From: Fennellomyces sp. T-0311
Lineage: Eukaryota; Mucoromycota; Mucoromycetes; Mucorales; Lichtheimiaceae
Direction: 5' to 3'
DNA length: 64,000 bases
Assembly (NCBI GenBank): GCA_025266875.1
Contig: JALLLT010000024.1
Location: 124,001 to 188,000 of the forward strand
The notes beneath the pieces were generated by a model, which worked only from the letters and a program-made list of their open reading frames with translations, did not search any database and had not been told where the DNA came from. The translations under genes were made by a program, and so were the position numbers. This document shows positions 36,339 through 46,936 of this stretch, one piece after another. Positions within the stretch are counted from its first letter, which is position 1. Each line of letters starts with the position of its first letter.

Positions 36339-39300
36339 ATGAATCCTACGCTTGTACAGAAGATCTTTGGTCATTCGGAAGAGGTACAGATCGAAGCACC
36401 ACCCATCTTTGCCAACCGGATCGAGAACGACTTCAATGGTCTGCATAACTTTGTTCCCGGTGCCGAGGACCTGCGCAAAACAACCAAGGCCCTTAAAAGA
36501 AGCAGCATGGATATTCTCCAATCCACGGCATTGACACGGTTGCTTTCCGGTGACTCTGATCATGCCATTTTCTTGCGAACCGCGCCACCATCGTCTACTG
36601 TAGCCACGATTACAGGCCATGGCGAGGATAACGTGGACAACGAAGAGGTGACAACGCCTCGGACAGGTATTACCCGAGACCAGATCATCAGCGAGTTTGA
36701 GGCCGGGGTCAGGCGGTTCCATCGTCAAGAGATTGATGAGGCATTTAAAGGAGCGGAAAGCAAGCAAAAAGCTGTCAAGAAGCTAGAAAAGCTGCACAAC
36801 AAGCACGACAAAAGAAAAAACGCTCCTCGCATCTATGACGAGATCCAAGCATCCATCCTAAAACGGCAACCCATGGACGTGGCTCCTAACTGGTTCGCTG
36901 ACCGGATAAAAGGTTATAAAGATTACGACCGATTTCAATACTTCAAAAGTGAAGGGTATCGGCTGCATGAGGAAGTACAGGGTTTCTTGGACTCATGTAC
37001 GTGGGACGAAGTCATGGGTGATCAGGACAGCGATCAAGAAGCCAATAGCAGTGATGATCAAGAAACCGATGACGAAGGTAGCCAAGCGGTCAAAAACAAA
37101 GACACTTCAATACGCGAAACAGCAACTTTCACAGAAACTATGACGTTTTCATTGCGTTCTATTTTACGAGAGGAAATCGCCTACGACGGGTTCTTGAACC
37201 GATTGGAGAACGAGAAATTGCGCGTCGGTCGGTGTATGGCACAGTTTTCGAACGGGGTATCAGCTTTGACTGATATGATCGCCAGCGGAAGAATGGCCCG
37301 ACTGTGCGGCACTGTTGTCGACGACACAATTTTCGATATCCAAGCTCTGGTACCTAGTTTTGATTTCGGACCAGAGGCGAAAACGGCTGTCCATGTGTCA
37401 CCGATACCGCCAGATCTGGACAAGTTGGAAGATGCCCGCGTGTATCAGTTTGAACATTTCTCGAACATAATGTCAGGTACGTCATCGCAGTGTACACTTT
37501 CCGTTTCCAAACATAAACGTGTTATGTTTTATGCTTAGGGTGCGTCGGTTCAAGCGTGAACGAAAAGATGGAATCATTTGTTTTTCATGAATCGCGCAAG
37601 GTGATCGGGGATACTGGTGTTGTCACAAAGCAGGATGACTTTGCCTTCAACGGTGCCATGAACAATGCTCTGCGGGAGTTCAACAAGCTGCCCCGTTCAT
37701 TAAAAGCTCCTAGTAGCAAAGAGGCAGCCGAGAAAGAAGAAAAGCACAAACAGGATTACACTCTTTCTAAGAATCTTGACAAGGACAATCCGATTAGTAC
37801 AAAGACCAACGACGCCGACGAGGAAGAAGTGGAAGAGTCTGCCGTAGATGCCCAAGAAAAAGAAGTTAGCACCCGTCAAGTTCGAGCACTGGTAGCCATT
37901 ATCAAACGAGTCCTGTCCACCACCTCCAAGCAGGTTTCTGCCAGAGCAATTCGCGATGCAGCCTACAAGGGGAGCGACCTAACAGATAAGCAGTGCCAGG
38001 CTGCTGCCGAAATCGCCAACACAGTTCGACCATACTACCACCCAGAACCAGATCAAGACGATAGCGCGGAAGACGACGATGACGACGAAGCGGATGTTCT
38101 GTCAGTGCATGAATGCATCCCTCTGGCTTATATCACAAACGCTGTCATTAAATTGGTGGCCCCGCAACAGAATATCTGGGCGATCGTCCCGGACGTCGAC
38201 TACAAAGACCACTCCATCCATATTGGAGCAGATGTGCTTTACACATTATTCTCCGGTACTTACACGATTCCATCTACCAGCGCCAAGGGGAAAGTCACCA
38301 GCAAACGAGAGGCGGGCCTGCCAGAGAGGCGCGATGACGTTTTCGGTGCCTTTTTCCACTTACCGAAGATAACACAAGCTCTCAAAACCAAGAACCTTGT
38401 CTTCAAGCACCGCTTGACCTATGTTAACAAGTATCAGGTCCGGGTGCTTGGTCGTGGTCGCAAGACCGCTGACCCGAACGATACCAGCCAAGCAAGGAAA
38501 GAAGCAAGCAGCGTCCTGTCTGCCGATCAAAATGAAGAATCTAGCTCCTCTGATTCCAGTGCGGAGGAAGTGCTTCCTGTTCGCAAAGGGAAGGGTAGGG
38601 CTGTGGTGACGCTCTCCACAGCAAAGAACAAGGCTGGTAAGGGAATGGCTGGCAAAGGAAAGGCCAGGAAGGCTCGAAAGCGAAAAAAGAAGAAGGCGAT
38701 CAAGGCAGCCGGGCAGAAAAGGCCGCACCCTTCAGCAGCGGAATCTGGGTCGAAAAGGGATAACATCGACCAAAATCTCAACCAACAACTTCTGGAGGAG
38801 AAGGAGAAACAGGTCAAGGAGCTACAGGCCGAGCTCACATTGGTACACAAGAAGTGCAATAAGTACGAGATCGAGCGTGCAGACCTGGGTCGTACATTTC
38901 GGAACGGGAAAAAGAACAAAGGGATGAAGGATTGGGATCGTGGGGTTTACACGAAGCTATGGGCGGTGCGAAGAACTGTCCGGGAATTTGAAAAGGACAT
39001 CTCATTGAAGCAAAGGAAGTTGGCGGATTTGCGTGCCGAGCTGTTTCGGATGCAAGCGTTAAAATCAAACAAAACAGTTCGTCCTCAAGAAACAATAGAA
39101 CAGGTAGAGCGCTTGGATCAAAGGCGCGTTATATGTAGGGCTTATCACTGTGTTTATAGAAACGTATCCAAAAGACGATCATTGACAGCTTCAACAGCCA
39201 GAAATCGCTGGGTGTCATTGGGATCGATCCAAGGATAGTTGTCGCGGCAACCGCGGTTACCACCACCTTTGACGCCGTGATGAGCGTTGTGCGAAGGTAC

Positions 39301-39971
39301 ACCTCACCACCATCACCTGAGCAGCAACCGCCGCAACAGACAACACGCCCACCCAAAGCGAAAAAATTTACATCATCAATAAAAAAAGCTGCGACCTTCG
39401 AAACAAAGCATACAAGTCGACGCAAACGCGACAAGGAAAAGGACGACGGCAACAGGAGGAATAAAGAGTCAAGGACGAGGGAGATCCGTCACTTTATCCT
39501 GCATCGAAAGCTTGCAATATCTTGGCGCGTTCAGCAATCGATAGCAACACTGACTTTTTATGGCGCATATTGTGCACTCAACAGCCGCATCAAGAAGCAT
39601 GCTAGAGGCGCGAATGCAAAATTGAGACAGGCTCTTGAGTCATGCGAGCAAGATACCGTCATCGTCACCAACGAGTATCGCTCATCTAAGACATGCCCTG
39701 AATGCCATGCACCGACAAAACTGCAGAAGTACCGAGTGGATGGAAAGCTCAGGCAGCTAACGGCGCCATCAGGTGCACGGATCCGGACTGTCCTCTCCAC
39801 CATGCAAATACTTTCAACCGTGATGCAGCAGCATCATTCAACATCGCTGTCAGTGGCCTTTCGAAAGCTGTATCTCACAACAATTTACCCATCTCACCCT
39901 TCTCCCGCTCCCACGACCAAACATTCCAACTCGCTGCCTCCATGGAGCGATTGACGGAACACCAGTGCTAG
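36339..39971 (+). pseudogene. Long Fanzor (TnpB-like RNA-guided nuclease) gene with one frameshift
   Basis: Exons 36339-37476, 37539-39103 and 39160-39971 (introns 62 and 56 nt) stay in one frame through 1098 codons. Residues 1-560 are charged, partly disordered and of no recognised family. A WED-like stretch near residues 640-695 (VFGAFFHLPKITQ, FKHRLTYVNKYQVRVLGRG) precedes an acidic/Lys-rich linker and a coiled coil (about 790-890). RuvC-I follows at VIGIDPR (Asp 924; the usual GIDPG Gly is Arg 926). The alternative RuvC-II Glu is in TNEYRSSKTCPEC (Glu 1073, Cys 1080 and 1083). At 39751 one A is missing relative to the shorter copy, so the second Cys pair and NRDAAASFN are out of frame and translation ends at 39954. 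Without that deletion the frame would end at 39971. A sequencing or assembly indel is possible. The protein is larger than typical Fanzors. Confidence 0.85.
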
Positions 39972-40028
39972 GTGCTTTTTGTCTCCCCGTGACAGTGGAT
40001 TTAAAGTAGTATAGAACGTTTGATTTTT
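38523..40028 (+). repeat. Duplicated 3' part of the Fanzor locus (copy B)
   Basis: Near-identical counterpart of 8675-10183. It covers the linker, coiled coil, intron, RuvC core and about 57 bp of 3' flank beyond the stop codon. Similarity ends within the T-run at about 40028. Confidence 0.9.
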
Positions 40029-43000
40029 TCGGCCTTTTGGTTTTCGGCTGCCTAGCCAATGTAAAAGCTTCAATTTCTTTTTCCTCCTACGTCTGCAAGT
40101 ATCACTCCCGCCCCACCCAATAAAGATACACCAGGTTGTTTTTTATGATTATCAATTTTGCCAAAGAACGTAGAACTCTCTTGGGTACATAGATAACCAG
40201 TAGGTGAAGTATACATGATATCTATCACCATAGCTACATACGTAGAAAGTAACTAATACTTATGCACTGCATTATCAATCTTGTTGTAGTTACGTACGTA
40301 TAAAGTAAAGCGAAAACTGAGAGACCAAGGCAGTTGATGATATTTGAATACAATAAAGAATGAAAATCATTTGCTCTCGCCAATTCACCAATTTTAATGA
40401 TATATATATGATCGATCTACTCAACACGTAACCTGCCTGATCTAGATAAAAGCGACTTTTGTCGCAAGAGATAGCTGGCAATAACACAATGCATGTCAGC
40501 CGCACATATAATGGTATCGTCTTTGTATGACTTGAATCACGGAGGTATAGACTACGCACAAAGAATAGAGATCACGAAGAATATAAGTAGATAGATGATG
40601 TTTTATTCAGTAAACTAGACTGGTACTTATTTGCACTGTTTTCTTATACTAAGAATATATGCAATAGTGCTGCGCAGTGTAGTCATGACAATCGGCCTTG
40701 ACGACTAAAAAAGTATATGACTGCGCATTACATCACGACGTACTGCTGCGCGCCGCAGTAGAAGTGCTATCGGCATTAAAATATACCGAACATTGTACTA
40801 CGATAATGGAGTACAACACGTTCAAGATATATTTGAACAAAAATGATGCCATCAATCCCATAATCTATGGTAATGATGGGCTACTATGCCAGCCGCTCAG
40901 TTGCTTGGGCCATAGCAACATTTTTTTTTGAAATATGTTGCATTAAGAGCAAAAGCACGTAATCTAGTCGATTCTGCACGTCGCCACAGTGATTGAGAAA
41001 ATGTAAACCGGCCCAATGCGGTGGTCTATAAGACTGTTGGTACCAAAGAGCTTATCAAAGATAGCATATCTAGGTTAGTGATAAAGTAAAAAAGAACTAT
41101 GTAGCTCAGGTACATGCGTACTTCCTTAGTACGATCGATACAAATAAAGCCAAACACTTTAATACATATGACATACAATTAAAAGTTGCACTTATTCCAG
41201 GTAAATATTCCGCTCCACTGCTAATAGTTTAGGCTATTACCATCATCGAATAGGTCTGCACTTTCTCTACAAAATGTATCTATCTATCAAAGAGATCCAA
41301 TCGCTTTAAAAATCCAGTAATATGCACAAAGATACCAAGCACATTCCGCTGTCCAGCTCAAAACAACGAACGCAAAAGGTTAATATTTCTATCCCGAATC
41401 AATTCATTTTCCTTCGAAGACTGATTTACTTTCAAAATGCGTTTAGCGGCCTGGGTTGACCTCGGAATTGCTACAGCTGGAATGGAAAATCGTCAAATTT
41501 CGTAATCCTACTAGTTATACCCGGAACGTCCTCGAATTTGCCTCTATATGCATTAGGTATTCCCGTTTCTATTACTCTTCTTTTAATCAACCAGGTCGTA
41601 TTGCTGTTAAAGTAAATTGTTCGTAAAAGAAGAGATCTGTATGAATCAAGGTTTACAATACACGTTGAAACGATAGAAATAGAAAGAGTGCACTAACTAA
41701 AAGGAAAGTGACGCTCATTGGCTCGGTGAAAATCAAGTGGTAAGGTCAAAGTGTTTGCAATGTAGCTAATTGACTTTATCATTTAAGTCTGTAGTGATAT
41801 TTATATGATTTCCAGTCACTGAAAAGAGGATACAAGAGGTTTATAATACACTAAACTGTGTCGGTGACACATGATGGTAGTGATAAGGAATAGAATCAAG
41901 AGCAGAGGTGTGTAGATGTACGAATTGACATACCTCTCCCCCAAAAAGGGTAAAACGTGATTTCAATCCAGTGACTAAGGAATAGAGATATACATATAAA
42001 CAATTTGAGAAGATATAAGCACCGGAAGCTTAAAAGGATCCGAGGATCAGAAGGCTACGTAGATTGTGCGTGTACAGGATGTACAATATAATAGAGTATG
42101 GGAGTAAATACAGTAATCACATGCGTACTGAAAGGAAAAAGTGGCACCATAAGGCCAAAGATGGCGACAGAATAGCTTTGAAGCATCATATAAGCATTGG
42201 ATAAACAACAATAAATTGTCTCTGAACCATGATGAAAAATATTAAATGTAAGCCAACTTGCCGTACATATCTATCAAGCAACAGAGTAGGTCAGCTTGCT
42301 ATATAAGCGCATGATACACACTATGCATTATCAGGCTACTACGCATGACTACAAAACACTTTAAATGGTGTTCTGAAGTTGCGCATACAATTATTTTGGT
42401 AGTGAGATTTTCCCTTTTGTTTATACAGCTTTCGAGAGTTTTTATTACCTCGCTGCCACGGCCACTCTATCGTAATAGTAAAGGACATTTCTTTCCCACC
42501 ATGTTTTATTATACATTACCATATTCATACATAGGCCTACAACACTCGCTATAGCCAAAAATAATCTATAGTTCTAATAGAATATATAGCATCCAGAACA
42601 TAACTATACTAACAGCAAAAGTACTTGCCGACATTTGAATTGGGAGCTTTGAATCCATCAGCTCGGTTTTTTTATGTTCCACAAGCCACTTTTTAAACGA
42701 TGTGAACCCGGCTTTATCACACGACATTGAGGCGAACCACCTATATTTTATTTTATAATAGCCTGGATCCAATATTTTTTTTAATCTATATCCTTTTTAG
42801 AGACTCTTACCGAGTTATTGGCCGAAACTTGATCCATCTTTGTACGTTGTGGCCCATAAAAATTCATATTTCCTTATCGACTTTTAGCTGGGACTGAACA
42901 CAATGCGCCTGTTTCAGGGAATTCATACTTTGACCGAGATTAAGCTAAATGATCCCGTATCGTTTAACAATGATGATTGACCTACAAGCCGCTTGCTGCT

Positions 43001-43350
43001 ACCATTCTACATTACATTTACGTATGAAGAGTGTCCTAATATTATCTATGTAGCAAATTGTACCTGCGATGGATTGGCGCGGGTGACCGGATCAAAGAGT
43101 ACCCTATTGTGTGGCACGTTATTGTTGATCAAGATGGCGGTCAGCCGGTGAGGGTTAAAGTTTGCATGGCGTTAACATGCTAATAAATAAGCTTTTCCCT
43201 TTTTTAAAAAAAATAAACTTGTTCCTCCACGTAAAACACTTTCTGTTTGAGTATGTGAATACTTGTATGCATAGCAATGCCGAAAATGATATTCTAACAG
43301 ATAATACATGCAGGATCAAGGTGGTGTCACTTGCTTCTTTCAATTTCTAG
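40029..43350. other. 3.3-kb AT-rich gene desert
   Basis: No gene recognised. Short frames at 40290-40559, 40698-40931 and 42345-42554 show no conserved motif. The last few hundred bases presumably held the lost 5' part of the MFS gene that follows. The composition resembles the 10-14.8 kb desert. Confidence 0.45.
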
Positions 43351-45199
43351 AATCGTGATTACAAGTGCAGTACTTGGACGTCTTTTGGAAGATTTGTCAA
43401 TGACTGCATAGTATCGATGGTGTTTGACTGCTTTTTACTTTGGCGACATATTTTTGAACGTTCCTTCCAGTATTATTATTCGACGATGGCGACCCTCTCG
43501 ATTTTTTGCTCTACTAATTTTGTAAGTACTGTTCAGTCGGCAAAAAAAAAATACATACTAAATTTTGGGGTAGTGCATGGGGTATTCTGGGAATGGCGTC
43601 AGCTGGCGCCAAAAACTTTGCAAGCTTATTTATTATTCGATTATTGCTTGGAGCATTTGAAGCTGGTTTGCTTTTTTCTTGTCTTTTTTCTGTCGCATGT
43701 CATTGAATTTTTTTTAATTAGTATGTCTTCCGGGAACAGCGTAAGTATTGTGTGACGACAATCCAGTGTTGAGAAAATTCTAAAGGCCAGCAAGATATTA
43801 TTTGACACTATGGTACACGCGTAAGGAATATTCTAAACGGTTGGGTTATCTGTACATTGTCAGCTGTGTTGCTGGAGTCACGGGTGGAATAATTGCGTAC
43901 GGAATCAGTCAAATATCGACGGAGCGACTACATACATGGCAATGGTATGCTATCATACAATACAGAAAGAAAGGTTCAAACTAATAAAGCTCCTACGGAA
44001 TAATAGGATGTTTATCATTGAAGGGGCGCCATGCATCATATTTGCGTTTATTACTTTCTACTTTCTTCCGGATCATCCAGGTGTTGCAAAATTTCTCACT
44101 AAAGATGAAAAGAAGCTTGTGGTAAAGCGCATTACTATTGGTAATTATTTTAATGGGAATTGTAGTTTGTTTGCTTTTAACACTAAATTCAGATCACGGG
44201 GTCGTTGATAATGTTTCATGGTCATAGATTCAAGTGAAATCAGCCTTTACCGATTGGAAAACTTACTTTTACATCATTATATACCTTACGTCAAGCATGG
44301 CGGGAATCGGCATAACATTGACTTTGCCTTCCATTGTCGATGGTCTAGGTGCATGGGATGAAGATGTGTCTCTTGCTTTAACCACGCCGCCTTATGCATT
44401 GGCTTGTGTACTTATTTTTGTAGTATCGTGGAGTTCAGGTAAAACTTGTGTGTAGATTTATGTATTGTGACATTAATAGGGAGTGAGTATTATAGATAGA
44501 TTCTTTGAAAGATCACTGCATTTGATTGGCGGGAATCTGTTTATGATGGCTGGATTACTTATGTTGATGTTTTGTTCGTACGATTGGATTGCGGTGCGCT
44601 ACTTTGCTATATGCCTTGCATTTGGAAGTTCGGTAAGTGAGCAGCTGAACTACCTACCAACGCGATTTTCTGAATTTTGGTGACAGTACATGATATATCC
44701 TATCAAAGGTGCCTGGTTCAACAACAACTAGTACGTTATGGGTAGCTGTGACTCATCTTTAAATGCTATCACTAATGGAAAATAGTTCCGGTTCGACACG
44801 ACGTGCGGTCGCAAATGGTATCATTCATACATTCCTTTCGGTTGGAAGTGCTATTGGAGGGTATACATGGCAAAAAAAGAAGTCTACACCGTCTGCTAAT
44901 TGAAAACGGTTCACAATAACCAAATATATTTTGATGGACCACATTACTTTTGGGGCAATTGGTAAAGATTCTCTTCAGGATGGACCCAGAAGCTTGGCTA
45001 CTGAACGTGCTTCTGTAGTATTGCATTCATTTGCTTGGTGGTGCAGTTAGTCGCAATCGTGATACTACGGATTGCCCTCGATCGTATCAACAAAAACCGA
45101 GTCAACATGACGCCAGAAGAGAAGGAACAAGAGATTGCCAAGTACGGAAACCCAGAGTTGGTGGGTGATCGGCATCCTGAATTTCGTTACGTACTGTAA
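43351..45199 (+). pseudogene. Decayed MFS transporter (allantoate-permease/Dal5-like)
   Basis: Exon pieces join through good splice sites into a major facilitator sequence: LGRLLEDLSMTA, YFGDIFLNVPSSIIIRRW, FAWGILGMASAGAKNFAS, LLLGAFEAG, YYLTLWYTRKEYSKRLGYLY, EGAPCIIFAFITFYFLPDHP, SAFTDWKTYFYII and GSTRRAVANGIIHTFLSVG, ending near DRHPEFRYVL. This is the anion:cation symporter branch (Dal5, Tna1). Two in-frame TAG codons interrupt conserved exons, at about 43405 (MTA*YRW) and 44224 (VSWS*IQVK), both where the family usually has Gln. The region 44740-45040 cannot be joined in frame and the N-terminal exon is missing. It is very probably a dead gene. Confidence 0.8.
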
Positions 45200-46936
45200 A
45201 GTAAATGTCGGCTTATCCGATTGCTATGCATGGCGCCTTGGCATGACTTATTTATAGCATCCTAAGCTTTTGTACCGCCAGAAAGAGACCGTATACCCAT
45301 AGAGATAGATCTAATAATTTTTTTAATTTTTGAATTATTTGATTGTCATCGGGGCAATTCCCCTCCCCCCTCTCGAAACCTCAGGCACTATCTGTTCGTA
45401 CCTGAAGGAACAGGTCGGTAGTTTTTGGTGAGGGGTTTTCTACCCGATACAATGATAGTAAGGAGAAAAAGAGCTCATTATATCGTACATTCAGTGCAGC
45501 AAGGTTGCATTGCATGCAGTGCAAAATAAAGCTGTATTATACGCGGTACAGCAAAATCACTTTTAGCTCGAAACGATCCAATACTTGAACAATTCCTGGT
45601 TCTCAGTTCCACAACAATTTCCCATCCATCATGGCACACATGTAAAAAAGCGAAAGTGACAAAGCGCACTTATTTCTGTATAACAGTATCCACGTACAAG
45701 TCTTTCTCGAAAGCCTTTGCGGTCGGGGAAGTCTGTGCGGTAATCGATTCTGTGGATCCGAACGACATCTCGTCAATCATACCATCTGCATGCATATGCG
45801 AGGTAGCTGGTCGGAAGATTGAGATCTGACCGATATTTATCCTCCAAAAGTGGGCGTATCTAATTTATTGACTGAGAAACCTTACCTTGTTGGATCGCTC
45901 ATGGATTGATCCGAGACAAGGTGATCAATCATCCTCACGAATTTGTCTCAAAACGCATACCAAGAAACTAATCTGATAGAATAATGAAAACGGCAACTCC
46001 ATTGTATTCGTTGGTAGATCAGGGGGGTTGCGGTTCCTTAATAATGACTCCGTAGTTGATACATACAATTCATTGTCCATCATAAAATTGCTTACTGTAT
46101 CATGCGTTGGATTGATATATTAAACTAAATCACAAGGTCATTATATGTGAAACATCATATGATATGATGAATGGCACGGAAAGAAGCTTAATTCCAGTAT
46201 ATCGAGAGTGTGGCTTGCCGTTAGAAACGTTATAACCAAAGCCTCCAAAGGGATCCAATTGCATATTTGCGGGACCTTTGTACTGTTTACGCGATTGAAA
46301 ACCAAACCAGCAAAGTAGCTATCTACAAATGATCAACCTCAAAGAGACCATAGGGCCCATTCATGTCAAGCTAAGACATTGCCATGTAAACTTGTGATAA
46401 GGGCAAGTATCTTGCTGAAGAAGACACGCGCAGGCGCAGCTGTACCACCAGGCCAAATAGGGGTGTTCCGCAGCAGGTAAACAGAACGTCTCTGTCGGTC
46501 CTTGCCGTCTCGCTCCCTAATCCAAATTATCTTTTCAAAGAAGTTCCATTCGATGAAATATTTTTCCGATGGAAAGCTCTTCATGCAACTGAGCAAGCTG
46601 CTCCCATTGGGCTTGTTTCGGAACCTGTTGCCTGAAACGCATTATATGACACAGCGGACATTTTCTTTGCCAAAATGTGGACACTTCTTCCGTTTACGGG
46701 ATATGGCAACCACGGAACAAAAAGAGGAAAGGGGACGAATCCAAATAGGTAGATGCGCCAAAAATACAGTGGAACCCGTTTTTTCTTGTAGGCGCGCATC
46801 ACCGTCAAACAGACAAAGAAAAGCAGCAAAATAAAAAACGAACAAATCAAATCGCTTCAATGTGACGTCACAAGCCTTATTTTTAAAAGCGATACGGCTT
46901 TGGCCGTATTCCTTGCTGTATCCTTTCTTCCGTTCA
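45200..46936. other. Intergenic region with a coding-like relic
   Basis: Mostly AT-rich with no gene. On the minus strand about 46366-46700 has coding-like pieces in shifting frames (FRQQVPKQAQWEQLAQLHEE; DRQRRSVYLLRNTPIWPGG) interrupted by stops, possibly an old gene or element. The final 150 bp are the Argonaute promoter, without a clear TATA box. Confidence 0.45.

Noticed and set aside
43351..45199. TAG read as glutamine (recoded stop) in the transporter
   Set aside because: Other genes in the window use TAG as a normal stop (for example ARG5,6 and the first coiled-coil gene), and the transporter also has a region that cannot be joined in frame.
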